The position numbers and the translations under genes were made by a program. Positions 1 to 8,378 of a DNA stretch of 64,000 nt are shown in pieces. Positions within the stretch are counted from its first letter, which is position 1; every line of letters begins with the position of its first letter. Below the pieces are notes generated by a model, which saw only the letters and a list, made by a program, of their open reading frames with translations, was not told where the DNA came from and did no database searches. Source of the DNA: Betaproteobacteria bacterium (GTDB lineage: Bacteria > Pseudomonadota > Gammaproteobacteria > Burkholderiales > Casimicrobiaceae); the NCBI GenBank assembly GCA_016720425.1, contig JADKKQ010000001.1, positions 806,001 to 870,000 of the forward strand, read 5' to 3'.

Positions 1-1
1 C

Positions 2-181
2 GGCTGGGCGCAGGCGATCGGCGAGGTGCTGCCGCTGACCCACTTCCTGCGCATCGTCCGCGGGCTGCTGCTCAAGGGCAACGGCTTCGTCGAGATGCTG
101 CCGGAAGCCTGGCCGATCGCCGCGTTCATGCTGGTCGTCGGTCTTGTCGGCCTGGGCGCGTTCCGCAACACGCTCGACTGA
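2..181 (+). CDS. ABC-2 type transporter permease, C-terminal fragment
   Basis: Only the last 59 residues are in the window; the codon phase begins at base 2 and the gene ends with TGA at 179-181. The fragment has the usual end of an ABC-2 membrane component: a GWAQAIGEVLPLTHFLRIVRG stretch leading to a loop, then a final hydrophobic helix (about AAFMLVVGLVGLGAF) and a short RNTLD tail. Such permeases work with an ABC ATPase in drug, lipid or polysaccharide export. The substrate cannot be told from this piece, and any partner ATPase lies outside the window. Confidence 0.75.
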   Translation, partial: GWAQAIGEVLPLTHFLRIVRGLLLKGNGFVEMLPEAWPIAAFMLVVGLVGLGAFRNTLD

Positions 182-211
182 AGGGCGCGGCCCGGTTGTT
201 TCACCCGCGTC

Positions 212-238
212 GTTGAAGCGGAGGAGCGACGGTATACT
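212..238 (+). promoter_or_regulatory. Sigma70-like promoter of the LysE-type exporter
   Basis: TTGAAG at 212-217 and TATACT at 233-238 are separated by 15 bases and stand 33 bases before the ATG at 272. The -10 hexamer is close to consensus; the spacer is short. Predicted by eye only. Confidence 0.4.
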
Positions 239-271
239 CGCTACCTTTGCCCGTCGGATTCAGGGATTCGC

Positions 272-940
272 ATGTCGCTCGACGTCTGGCTCGCCTTCTT
301 CGCCGCCTCGTGGCTCATCAGCCTGTCGCCGGGATCGGGCGCCATCTCCTGCATGGCGGCCGGCCTGCGCTACGGCTACCGGCGCGCGTTGTGGAACATC
401 GTCGGCCTGCAGCTCGGCATCCTGCTGGTGCTGGCGATCGTCGCGGTGGGGCTGGGCGCGATCATCGCCGCGTCGACGACGCTGTTCGTCGCGATCAAGT
501 GGCTGGGTGCGGCCTACCTCGTGTGGCTCGGCGTCCAGCAGTGGCGGGCGCCCGCGTCGCCGATCACCGACGGTGCCGACGCAACGGCGGACGGCGGCAC
601 GCCGCGCAAGCTCATACTCACCGGATTCCTGGTCAACGCGACCAATCCCAAAGGCATCGTGTTCATGCTGGCGGTGCTGCCGCAGTTCATCGATCCGTCG
701 AAGCCGCAGTTGATCCAGTACGCGATCTGCGGCGCGACGCTCTTCTTCACCGACCTCGTGGTGATGAGCGGCTACACGGGGTTCGCCGCCAAGGTCCTGC
801 GCCTGCTGCGCGAACCGCACCACGTGCGCTGGATGAACCGGACCTTCGGCGGCCTGTTCATTGCCGCCGGCGCCGTGCTGGCGACGTTCCGGCGAACCTG
901 TGCAGGGGGGGCCGCGTCTGGGGGTGTTCCGCGCGGGTGA
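272..940 (+). CDS. LysE/RhtB family amino-acid exporter, 3' end damaged
   Basis: This is an inner-membrane exporter of the LysE/RhtB family, which pumps out amino acids or their analogues. The protein opens with a hydrophobic helix and the family motif around SPGSGAISCMAAGLRYG (residues about 19-35), followed by several more membrane helices and an NPKG motif near residue 129. The reading stays good up to GGLFIAAGAVLATF (about base 894). It then enters a tail (RRTCAGGAASGGVPRG) unlike the family. A second copy of the true-looking end, SLFIAAGAVLATLRRTA plus stop, lies at 1080-1133 beyond a poly-G tract. The real gene probably ended like that copy, so the 3' end shown here is unreliable. Substrate unknown. 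Confidence 0.75.
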   Translation: MSLDVWLAFFAASWLISLSPGSGAISCMAAGLRYGYRRALWNIVGLQLGILLVLAIVAVGLGAIIAASTTLFVAIKWLGAAYLVWLGVQQWRAPASPITDGADATADGGTPRKLILTGFLVNATNPKGIVFMLAVLPQFIDPSKPQLIQYAICGATLFFTDLVVMSGYTGFAAKVLRLLREPHHVRWMNRTFGGLFIAAGAVLATFRRTCAGGAASGGVPRG

Positions 941-980
941 TCGGCTTCGGACGGGCTCGCTCCCCGGTCCATTTGGTGCA

Positions 981-1078
981 GGCGGGGGGGCGGGGGGCGC
1001 CCCCGGGGGGGGGGAGGGGCCCCCCCCCCCGTGGTCAACTTTGGCCGCGGCCGGGGGGGGGGGGGCGGGGGGGGGGGG
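981..1078. other. Poly-G/poly-C low-complexity tract, probable sequence artefact
   Basis: Runs of 7-13 G and 11 C follow one another here, between two imperfect copies of the LysE C-terminal codons (about 843-897 and 1080-1133). Nothing like it occurs elsewhere in the window. It looks like low-quality or chimeric sequence rather than biology. Confidence 0.6.
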
Positions 1079-1079
1079 C

Positions 1080-1133
1080 AGCCTGTTCATCGCCGCCGGC
1101 GCGGTGCTGGCGACGCTGCGCAGAACCGCATAA
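1080..1133 (+). pseudogene. Second copy of the LysE-type exporter C-terminus
   Basis: Eighteen codons read SLFIAAGAVLATLRRTA and stop at TAA 1131-1133. They repeat the end of the exporter at 272 (GLFIAAGAVLATF) in another frame, with several synonymous differences. The copy has no start of its own. Either it is the authentic end of the exporter gene displaced by the poly-G artefact, or it is a remnant of a tandem paralogue. Confidence 0.6.
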
Positions 1134-1208
1134 AGCAGCGTCGGCAAGGGCCCGCCGCGCGTGTGGGAGCGGGCGCAACCGCGAATGTCTCTGCGTTCGT
1201 GCCGGCGC

Positions 1209-1273
1209 GTAGGAGCGGCTTCAGCCGAGAATGCAGTTTCAGAACGACGATTCGCGCCTGAAGGCGCTCCTAC
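1209..1273. repeat. REP-like inverted repeat, copy 1
   Basis: GTAGGAGCGGCTTCAGCCGA at 1209 faces CGCGCCTGAAGGCGCTCCTA ending at 1272. The two arms are imperfect inverted repeats around a 20-base loop. This is the common GTAGGAGCGGCTTCAGCCGCGA type of proteobacterial repeat. A more decayed half (gtgtgggagcgggcgcaacc) lies near 1160. Confidence 0.75.
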
Positions 1274-1297
1274 AGGGGTGCACGCGGCGCCGGTATT

Positions 1298-1361
1298 GTA
1301 GGAGCGGCTTCAGCCGCGATGCCTTTGCGGAGCGACGATTCGCGGCTGAAGCCGCTCCTAC
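1298..1361. repeat. REP-like inverted repeat, copy 2
   Basis: GTAGGAGCGGCTTCAGCCGC at 1298 is matched by GCGGCTGAAGCCGCTCCTAC ending at 1361, a perfect long inverted repeat around a short loop. A third, partial half (cgacgattcgcggctca) follows near 1384-1400. Together the units fill most of the gap between the exporter remnant and the HAD gene. They would form strong hairpins in transcripts converging from both sides. Confidence 0.8.
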
Positions 1362-1418
1362 AAGAGCGAACGCGTTTGCGGTGCGACGATTCGCGGCTCA
1401 ACCGGCGTGTGCGAGTGG

Positions 1419-2039
1419 TCAATCCGTCACGCCGAGCTCGGCCAACGTCGCTTCGAGCGCCGGAAAACTCCGCACGTGGTGCGCGACCAGGCCGAAACGC
1501 GCCGCCGCATCGACGTTGATCCGGTTGTCGTCGACGAACAGGATGCGCTCGCGCGCGCACCCCAGCGCCGCCACGACGTGAGCGAAGTAGTCGGCGTCGG
1601 GCTTCAGCTTGCCGACCTCGTGCGACGGGAAGTTGGCGTGAAAGCAGGCGTCGAGCGCCCACTCGCCGCAGAAGCGGTCCCAGTGCAGCGCGTTGGTGTT
1701 CGACACGCTCGCCAGGCGATAGCGCGGCGCCAGTGCCGCCAGCAGCTCCGGCACCCCCGGATACAGCGACCGTGGCCAGTGCGCGAAGGCGGCGAGGAAG
1801 TCGCCGGGCGTCACCGGCAGCGCGAACTCGCGCACGATCTCGGCGGCGAACTCCTCGCCGGTCGAGGCGCCGGTCTCGTAGCGGCGCACTGCCGGCGAGT
1901 GCAGCCAGAGCCGCCACAGCTCCTCGGTCGTCGCGACGCCGGGACACCACGACAGCATCCGCTCGACCCCGGTGAGCTCGATCAGCACCCCGCCCAGGTC
2001 GAACAGGATCGCGTCGAAGGGCGCGTCGGCGCGCTCCAT
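1419..2039 (-). CDS. HAD superfamily hydrolase (YihX/epoxide-hydrolase-like)
   Basis: The product is a 206-residue cytoplasmic haloacid-dehalogenase-type phosphatase. Motif I is DAILFDLGGVLIEL near residue 10 (nucleophile Asp), motif II is the SVSNTN segment, and motif III/IV lies around KLKPDADYF and FVDDNRINVDAA. The LFDLGGVL form is typical of the YihX-like group, which dephosphorylates small sugar phosphates. The ATG at 2037-2039 shares one base with the TGA of the transporter gene upstream (TGATG), so the two are translationally coupled. The exact substrate is unknown. Confidence 0.85.
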   Translation of the reverse strand: MERADAPFDAILFDLGGVLIELTGVERMLSWCPGVATTEELWRLWLHSPAVRRYETGASTGEEFAAEIVREFALPVTPGDFLAAFAHWPRSLYPGVPELLAALAPRYRLASVSNTNALHWDRFCGEWALDACFHANFPSHEVGKLKPDADYFAHVVAALGCARERILFVDDNRINVDAAARFGLVAHHVRSFPALEATLAELGVTD

Positions 2040-2914
2040 CAGTGCAGCGCCAGCGACAGCCCGATGGGCACGAAGATCACCGACAGCACGTTGCCGATGA
2101 GCACGATCGAGGCGACCTTGCCCGGCTCCTGCTTGAACTGCTCGGCGACCATGAAGTTGAGCACCGCCGGCGGCAGGCAGCCGAACAGGATCAGCAGGCC
2201 CTGCTGCTCCTTGTCGAGACCGAGCACCGGCGCCAGCAGCGCCGCCATCGCGATGCCGGTCAGCGGACAGACGAGGCCGCCGATGACGCCGATGCGCGCG
2301 TCGTCCCAGCGGATCGACGTCAGGCGCACGCCCAGCGAGAGCAGCATCATCGGGATCAGCGCGTCGCCGACCATCTTGAAGGTGATCGCGGCGATGTCGG
2401 GCAGCGGCGGGTGCAGGAGGGCGAACGCAAAGCCGGCGAACGTCGACCACACCATCGGGTTCTTCAGCAGATTGCCGAAGCGCGCGTGGTGGTCGATCAT
2501 CCACGAGCCGAGCGTGAAGTGCAGCAGATTGGAGATCGTGAACAGCGCGACCATCGCCGAGAAGCCGGTCTGCCCGAACGCCAGCGCCGCGAGCGGCAGC
2601 CCCATGTTGCCGCAGTTGTTGAACATCATCGGCGGCACGAAGGTGCGATGGTCCTGGTGCAGCAGGCGCGTGAACGGCCAGGCGAGGAGGCCCGAGCCCA
2701 GGACGACGCCGATGCTGCCCAGGATCAGCAGCCGGTTGTCGATCACGTCGAAGCTCTTCGCCGACAGCGCCGAGAAGATGAGCGCCGGGGCGAGCACGTT
2801 CATGCTGATGCGGTTGACCCAGCCCATGTCGGGCTTCGCCCGCCGGCCGTAGAAGTAGCCCAGCGCGATGATCGAGAACACCGGCACGATGATGCCGAGG
2901 ATGCGTTCGATCAT
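2039..2914 (-). CDS. AEC family transporter (auxin efflux carrier-like permease)
   Basis: This 291-residue integral membrane protein starts MIERILGIIVPVFSIIALGY and has about ten hydrophobic helices, with the AEC features NVLAPALIFSAL near the first third and NCGNMGLPLA near residue 105. AEC proteins move small carboxylates or related anions across the inner membrane; the substrate here is not evident. The ATG at 2914 was chosen because the family begins at this position. The gene lies 112 bases downstream of hslU on the same strand and overlaps the HAD gene by one base. Confidence 0.85.
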   Translation of the reverse strand: MIERILGIIVPVFSIIALGYFYGRRAKPDMGWVNRISMNVLAPALIFSALSAKSFDVIDNRLLILGSIGVVLGSGLLAWPFTRLLHQDHRTFVPPMMFNNCGNMGLPLAALAFGQTGFSAMVALFTISNLLHFTLGSWMIDHHARFGNLLKNPMVWSTFAGFAFALLHPPLPDIAAITFKMVGDALIPMMLLSLGVRLTSIRWDDARIGVIGGLVCPLTGIAMAALLAPVLGLDKEQQGLLILFGCLPPAVLNFMVAEQFKQEPGKVASIVLIGNVLSVIFVPIGLSLALH

Positions 2915-3026
2915 CGACGTCGTCGGGCAGGCGGGGCGCCGGTGGACGACCGGGCGCAGGGAGAAGGGCGACGCGACCGGCGCGCGAAACCGCCGGGCAC
3001 GACCGAACACCTCGACGGCGGCAGCG

Positions 3027-4355
3027 TCACAGGATGTACTTCGCCAGGTTGTCGTCGCCGGCGATGCCGGCGAGCCGCTCGTCGACGTAGCCGGCATCGA
3101 TGGTCACGGTGTCGCCGGTGCGCTTCGACGCGGTGTAGGAGACGTCGTCCAGCAGCCGTTCCATCACCGTGTACAGCCGTCGGGCGCCGATGTTCTCCTG
3201 CCTCTCGTTGACGGCGAACGCGATCTCGGCCAGGCGCCGGATGCCGTCGGGGCGAAAGTCGAGATGCACGTTCTCGGTGCCGAGCAGCGCCTCGTACTGG
3301 CGGACGAGGCAGGCGTCGGTCGCGGTCAGGATCTGCTCGAAATCGGCCACCGACAGCGACGACAGCTCGACCCGGATCGGGAAGCGTCCCTGCAGCTCGG
3401 GAATGAGGTCGGAGGGCTTGGACAGGTGGAAGGCGCCGGAAGCGATGAACAGCACGTGGTCGGTGCGGACCATCCCGTACTTGGTGCTGACGGTGGTGCC
3501 CTCGACCAGCGGCAGCAGGTCGCGCTGCACGCCCTGGCGCGACACGTCGGCGCCGTGCATCTCCTGGCGGCTGGCGATCTTGTCGATCTCGTCGAGGAAC
3601 ACGATGCCGTTCTGCTCGACCGCGGTCAGCGCCTTGGCCTTGACCTCGTCCTCGTTCAAGAGCTTCGCCGCCTCCTCGTCGGTCAGCGCCTTCATCGCCT
3701 CGGCGACCGTCATCTTCTTCTGCTTGCGGCGCGCCCCGCCCATCTGCTGGAACATCCCCTGGATCTGGCTGGTGAGATCCTCCATCCCGGGCGGCGCCAT
3801 GATCTCCATCTGCGGCGGCAGCAGCGAGATCTCGACCTCGATCTCCTTGTCGTCGAGCTTGCCCTCGCGCAGCATCTTGCGGAATTTCTGCCGCGTCGCC
3901 GAGTCGGAGGGCTGCATGTCGTGGAAGTTCACCTCCCGCGCCGCGGGCAGCAGCACGTCGAGCACGCGCTCCTCGGCGGCGTCGGCGGCGCGATCGCGCA
4001 CCTTGCGCGACTCCTTCTCGCGCGTCTCCTTGATCGCCGCCTCGGTGAGGTCGCGGATGATGGTGTCGACGTCGCGGCCGACGTAGCCGACCTCGGTGAA
4101 CTTGGTCGCCTCGACCTTGATGAACGGCGCGTCGGCGAGGCGCGCCAGCCGCCGCGCGATCTCGGTCTTGCCGACCCCCGTCGGCCCGATCATCAGGATG
4201 TTCTTGGGCGTGATCTCCTGCCGCAGCGGCTCGGGCACCTGCTGCCGCCGCCAGCGGTTGCGCAGCGCGATGGCGACCGCACGCTTGGCGTCGTCCTGGC
4301 CGACGATGTGCTTGTCCAGTTCGGAAACGATCTCGGCAGGGGTCATCTGGGACAT
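3027..4355 (-). CDS. hslU: HslU, ATPase subunit of the HslVU (ClpQY) protease
   Basis: HslU is the AAA+ unfoldase that feeds substrates into the HslV peptidase in the cytoplasm. The 442-residue length matches the family (443 in E. coli). Visible parts are the N-domain start MSQMTPAEIVSELDKHIVGQ, Walker A GPTGVGKT at residues 57-64, the GYVGRDV pore loop, a variable I-domain, Walker B VFLDEIDKI, and sensor residues near NIGARRLYTVMERLL. The C-terminal NLAKYIL keeps the tail that docks into HslV. hslV normally sits directly upstream, but here it is at 17999-18544 on the other strand, and a divergent hydrolase gene occupies its expected place. Confidence 0.97.
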   Translation of the reverse strand: MSQMTPAEIVSELDKHIVGQDDAKRAVAIALRNRWRRQQVPEPLRQEITPKNILMIGPTGVGKTEIARRLARLADAPFIKVEATKFTEVGYVGRDVDTIIRDLTEAAIKETREKESRKVRDRAADAAEERVLDVLLPAAREVNFHDMQPSDSATRQKFRKMLREGKLDDKEIEVEISLLPPQMEIMAPPGMEDLTSQIQGMFQQMGGARRKQKKMTVAEAMKALTDEEAAKLLNEDEVKAKALTAVEQNGIVFLDEIDKIASRQEMHGADVSRQGVQRDLLPLVEGTTVSTKYGMVRTDHVLFIASGAFHLSKPSDLIPELQGRFPIRVELSSLSVADFEQILTATDACLVRQYEALLGTENVHLDFRPDGIRRLAEIAFAVNERQENIGARRLYTVMERLLDDVSYTASKRTGDTVTIDAGYVDERLAGIAGDDNLAKYIL

Positions 4356-4633
4356 CGGATGGGGGCTCTCGCTGGGGATGGGCATGGGCGGCGCGGGGCC
4401 GCGCGCGGTGACCGGGACGGCGCACACAGCGGTCGTCGGCGAGCATCGATTCTAACCCGAGCGCCGGGGGCTCCCGCGGCGTCCGCGCGCGGCCTGCTCC
4501 GGGTGGACGCTCGCGATGCGTTAGAGTTGCGGTGCCGCCGAAGCGCCGTCGGCGCGATTTCTCGCCACCCTCCGCACTCGCGCAAGCCTCGATCTCCGCA
4601 CCCCATGCCGCCGCGTCACCGCGCCCTTGTCCG

Positions 4634-5464
4634 ATGAAGCACTTCGCCGCCGACGACGGAGAATCGATCCACGTCGAGATCGCCGGTGCCGGCACGCCGC
4701 TGGTGCTGCTCCACGGCTGGACGGCGAGCCACCAGGAGTGGTCGCCGCTGGTGGCGGCGCTGGCCCGGCACCACCAGGTGATCCGCTGGGACGCCCGCGG
4801 GCACGGCGGCCACCCGCTCGCCGCGGCCACGCGGCCCACGGTGCGACGGATGGCGCAGGACCTGCGCAACCTGCTCGATCACTACGCGCTGCGCGACGTG
4901 GTGCTGGTCGGTCACTCGATGGGGGCGCTGACGATCTGGGAGTACCTGCGCGCCTTCGGCACGGCCGGCGTGCGCAAGCTTTGCCTGATCGACCAGTCGC
5001 CGAGGCTCGTCACCGACGACGACTGGGCGCTCGGCATCTACGGCGACTTCGACCGCGGCCGCGCCGAGGCCTTCGCCGGCGAGCTGCGCGCCGACTTCAC
5101 CGAGTCGGTGCTGCGCCTCGCGGCGCACGGGCTCAACGCCCGCGCCCGCAGCAAGTACGACGAGAACGCGAAGGGCTGGCAGCGGGTGCGGGAGACGCTG
5201 CAGCGGCTCGACCCGGCGCCGCTGATCGACATCTGGTCGAGCCTGACCGCGGCCGACTATCGCGACGTGCTGGAGCGGATCGACGTGCCGACGCTGCTCG
5301 TCTGGGGCGGCGCCAGCAACTTCTACGGCCTGGCGACCGCGCAGTACGTGCACGAGCACATCCGGGGCTCGACCCTTCACGTCTACGAGGACACCGACCA
5401 CTCGCCGCACCAGTGGCAGCGGGAGCGCTTCGAGCGCGACCTGCTGTCGTTCGTCGCCCGCTGA
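4634..5464 (+). CDS. Alpha/beta-fold hydrolase
   Basis: The product has 276 residues. The oxyanion segment LVLLHGWTASHQEW lies near residue 25 and the nucleophile elbow GHSMG has Ser95. A conserved DTDHSPHQW segment near the C-terminus provides the likely catalytic His. The place where many relatives carry the acid residue reads GGASNFYG, so the third catalytic residue is not obvious. The start is the ATG at 4634; an in-frame ATG at 4596 would add 13 residues without a better ribosome site. It diverges from hslU. Esterase, lactonase or haloperoxidase-like activity are all possible. Confidence 0.85.
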   Translation: MKHFAADDGESIHVEIAGAGTPLVLLHGWTASHQEWSPLVAALARHHQVIRWDARGHGGHPLAAATRPTVRRMAQDLRNLLDHYALRDVVLVGHSMGALTIWEYLRAFGTAGVRKLCLIDQSPRLVTDDDWALGIYGDFDRGRAEAFAGELRADFTESVLRLAAHGLNARARSKYDENAKGWQRVRETLQRLDPAPLIDIWSSLTAADYRDVLERIDVPTLLVWGGASNFYGLATAQYVHEHIRGSTLHVYEDTDHSPHQWQRERFERDLLSFVAR

Positions 5465-5596
5465 CGCCGGATGCGGCGCCGGTGTTGATCGCCGTCAACG
5501 CCGGGTTCGCCGCCGGCCGTAGACTGCAATGGAGCCGAACGGCGACGACCCCGCGAGTGGGTTCGGGCACCCGCGGGGGTCGCATCGCCGCCGGGC

Positions 5597-6283
5597 ATGG
5601 AGATGAGTGATCGACTTTCCGCGTTCGTGGCGGTGCTGATGACCGCGTTCGCCTGCACAGTGACAGCCGCCGCACCGACGCGCTGTTCCGGCACCGACGT
5701 CTTCGTCGCCGGCGCCGACGACACCGACGTCGCGGAAGCCTGCCGCGCCGCCGCGGAGGCCCGCGGGGTGCTGCAGGCGATCGGTCTGGAGTTGCCCTGG
5801 GGGGTCGCCATCCGCCTGGTCGAGCGCGCCGGGGACGACGGACTCGGTGTCGGGGAGCGCGCTCGCTACGAGACCGGAAGCCATGCGATCGTGCTGCGGG
5901 GATACGCCACGACCGCGCGGGCGATGCCGCCGGGGCTGGCGGAGGATTCGGCCGCCGCCGGGCGGGCGGTCTGGCGCAGCTATGTCGTCCACGAACTCGC
6001 ACACGCGGCCATCCACCTGTCCTGCGTCAGCACCTGTCCGCGCCGCGCGGTGCACGAGTACGTCGCCGCGGTCGCGCAGTACAGCAGCCTTCCCGCCGAC
6101 CTTCGGGCGGACCTCGTCGGGCGTTTCGGCGACGTCGCTCCCTGGGGCAGCGAGGCCGAGATCAGCGACACCTACTATGCCGTCGATCCCGAGCGGTTCG
6201 CGGTGAAGTCGTACCTGCACTACCGGCAACCCCAGGCCGGACCCGAGTTCGTTCGCCGCCTCGTTCATGGCGGTGACCGATAA
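5597..6283 (+). CDS. Secreted protein with HExxH zinc-site motif, unknown family
   Basis: I do not recognise the family. The 228-residue product starts with a hydrophobic signal-like segment (SAFVAVLMTAFACTVTAAA), so export to the periplasm is likely. The middle contains YVVHELAHAAIH, which fits the HExxH zinc-binding motif of gluzincin metallopeptidases, and cysteines nearby (LSCVSTCP) could form a disulfide. A downstream glutamate ligand may lie in VHEYVAAVAQY, 20-odd residues later. The ATG at 5597 is used; the ATG at 5603 is an alternative. The gene stands alone between two alpha/beta hydrolase genes. Confidence 0.65.
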   Translation: MEMSDRLSAFVAVLMTAFACTVTAAAPTRCSGTDVFVAGADDTDVAEACRAAAEARGVLQAIGLELPWGVAIRLVERAGDDGLGVGERARYETGSHAIVLRGYATTARAMPPGLAEDSAAAGRAVWRSYVVHELAHAAIHLSCVSTCPRRAVHEYVAAVAQYSSLPADLRADLVGRFGDVAPWGSEAEISDTYYAVDPERFAVKSYLHYRQPQAGPEFVRRLVHGGDR

Positions 6284-6417
6284 TCGAAGCGTGGCGGGCA
6301 TCTGATGCCGACGAAAATCGGCCGCGCGGGTTGCCGGTCGAATGCGCGCGGCAGGCGTGGAGCGCGCTCGGCCCGACGGCCCAAGCGCGCAACGCGAACG
6401 TGAAACCGAGGATCGAC

Positions 6418-7659
6418 GTGCCAACAGTATCGAAGCACCGGCAGCACCCGAAGCCGCCGACGCCGCTGGCCGACGTGCGCGGCGCCAGCCGGCTGGTCAT
6501 CGACCTCACCCTGCTGGTCACCGGCCTGGTCGAGACCATGCACCACAACATCGCCCGGCGTCCCGGCCCCCTGGGCCAGGCGACGCTGGCGCCGACCAAG
6601 GGGATCACCGGCCTCGTCTATCGCAGCGTGCGCGGCATCACCCGCCTGGTCGGCGGGACCATCGACGTCGCGTTGGCGCCGTTGGTGCCGCTGCTGGCGG
6701 ACAAGGGCGACTGGCCCGGCCGCGACGTCGTGGTCGCGGCGCTCAACGGCGTGCTCGGCGATCGCCTCGCCGCGAGCGGCAACCCGCTGGCGATACCGAT
6801 GCAGCTGCGGGTCGGCGGCGTCGCCTTCGAGCTCGAGCCCGGGGGCATCGCCGCCGCGCTGGGGTCGCCGCGCGATCGCGTCGTCGTGCTGGTGCACGGG
6901 CTGTGCATGAACGATCTGCAGTGGAAGCGCGGGTCGCACGACCACGGCCGGTGCTTGGCGCGCGACCTCGGCGCCAGCGCCGTCTACCTGCGCTACAACA
7001 GCGGGCGCCACATCTCGACCAACGGCGCCGAGTTCGCCGACCTGCTCGATGCGCTGGTGGCCTGCTGGCCGGTGCCGCTGCGCGAACTGGTCCTCGTGGG
7101 CCACAGCATGGGAGGGCTGGTGATCCGCAGCGCCTGCGCAGTCGGTGCGGCAACAGGGCAGGCGTGGACGGGCCTCGTCCGCGCGCAGGTCTTTCTCGGC
7201 GCGCCGCACCACGGTGCGCCGCTGGAGCGCGGCGGTCACGGCGTCGACCGGCTGCTCGCCGCGAGTCCGTACACGGTCGCCTTCACGCGCCTCGGCCAGC
7301 TCCGCAGCGCCGGCATCACCGACCTGCGGCACGGGTCGGTGCAGGATGCCGACTGGGACGGGCACGGCCGCTTCGACCACGCCGCCGACCGGCGTCAACC
7401 GCTGCCCCTGCCGCCGGGTGTTCCCAGCTACGCGATCGCCGCCAGCCTGAGCGCCGAGGGTCGCGGCACCGCGCGCAAGCCTCGCGGCGACGGGCTGGTG
7501 CCGGTGGCCAGCGCACTCGGCTGCCATCCGGACCCGCGGATGGATCTCGGGCTGCCGCCCGAACGGCAGTGGATCGCGTGGGGTATCGGCCACCTCGACC
7601 TGCTGCGCAGCGCCGCGGTCTACCGGCAGATGAAGCGCTGGCTGGTCGCGGCGAAGTGA
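6418..7659 (+). CDS. Lipase/esterase-like alpha/beta hydrolase
   Basis: The protein has about 413 residues. Its first 150 or so contain hydrophobic stretches (LVIDLTLLVTGLVETMHHNI and ALAPLVPLLAD) that may associate with the membrane. The second half is an alpha/beta hydrolase with oxyanion segment VVLVHGLCMNDLQW and nucleophile elbow LVGHSMGGLVIRS, followed by LGAPHHGAPLER as in PGAP1-like and triacylglycerol lipases. A late GIGHLDLL supplies a candidate His. The GTG at 6418 was chosen because GAGGA precedes it by five bases; GTG 6400 and TTG 6331 are in-frame alternatives. Substrate unknown. Confidence 0.8.
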   Translation: MPTVSKHRQHPKPPTPLADVRGASRLVIDLTLLVTGLVETMHHNIARRPGPLGQATLAPTKGITGLVYRSVRGITRLVGGTIDVALAPLVPLLADKGDWPGRDVVVAALNGVLGDRLAASGNPLAIPMQLRVGGVAFELEPGGIAAALGSPRDRVVVLVHGLCMNDLQWKRGSHDHGRCLARDLGASAVYLRYNSGRHISTNGAEFADLLDALVACWPVPLRELVLVGHSMGGLVIRSACAVGAATGQAWTGLVRAQVFLGAPHHGAPLERGGHGVDRLLAASPYTVAFTRLGQLRSAGITDLRHGSVQDADWDGHGRFDHAADRRQPLPLPPGVPSYAIAASLSAEGRGTARKPRGDGLVPVASALGCHPDPRMDLGLPPERQWIAWGIGHLDLLRSAAVYRQMKRWLVAAK

Positions 7660-7795
7660 CGCGAGTCGACGCGAGCATGGCTGCGCGCCCGCGCGCCTTT
7701 TGGTGGGGAACCCCGTCATCGCTTATGATTGCTGCGCTGCGGTGGCGGTCGAGGTGATTGCGGGCCGGCCCCCGGCGGCAGGTTCAGGAGAACGA

Positions 7796-8344
7796 GTGAA
7801 CGGTCGAAGATGGGTTTCTGCGCCGCGCGCGCTGTGGGTCGGTGTCGCCGCCCTGCTGCTGGGCGGCTGTGCCGGTGGGGGCGAAGGCCCCAGCGACGCG
7901 GGGCCCTTCGGTTCGCGGTCGGATACGCTCGAGGCCACGTTGCGTTCGCTGGGCGGCACCGCCGCCACCGGAACGGTGCGGGTGGCGCAGACGGCGAAGG
8001 GCACGTCGCTGTCGGTCTATTTCGTCAACGTCAACCCCGGCCGTTACCGGGTGGCGATCCACGCCCAGGGCAACTGCACGTCGCCCAACGGCTTCTCGGC
8101 CGGCGCGCCGTGGGTGCCGCCCGGCGCCAACGGGCCGCTGGTCATCGAGTTCGCCGTCGACCAGGGCGGCTCGGCCACCTTGTCGCAGAACGTCCCCGGA
8201 CTCACGCTGACCGGTGCCAGCGGGGTGTCCGGCCGCTCGGCGGTGATCCACGAAGGCGGGACCGGCACGCTCGAAGCCGTGCCCGACCGACCCAACAATC
8301 GCGTCGCCTGTGGCGTGTTCGGCCCGGTGCTGCGCTACTTCTGA
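7796..8344 (+). CDS. Lipoprotein with degenerate Cu/Zn superoxide dismutase-like fold
   Basis: The GTG start at 7796 has AGGAG five bases upstream. The 182-residue protein begins with a signal peptide and lipobox LLLGGC, so it should be a lipoprotein. The rest resembles CuZn SODs: a strand VYFVNVNPGRYRVAIHAQGNC, then SPNGFSAGAPWVPP, and late SGRSAVIHEGG and NRVACGVF, including both disulfide cysteines. Aligned by eye, the first His of the HxH pair is Ala and the His of the usual GxHFNP segment is missing. The second His of HxH and the late His remain. Dismutase activity is therefore doubtful. A metal-binding or structural role is inferred. Confidence 0.7.
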   Translation: MNGRRWVSAPRALWVGVAALLLGGCAGGGEGPSDAGPFGSRSDTLEATLRSLGGTAATGTVRVAQTAKGTSLSVYFVNVNPGRYRVAIHAQGNCTSPNGFSAGAPWVPPGANGPLVIEFAVDQGGSATLSQNVPGLTLTGASGVSGRSAVIHEGGTGTLEAVPDRPNNRVACGVFGPVLRYF

Positions 8345-8378
8345 CCCGTTCATCGTCCGTTTCCCGACTGGAGCCAAG

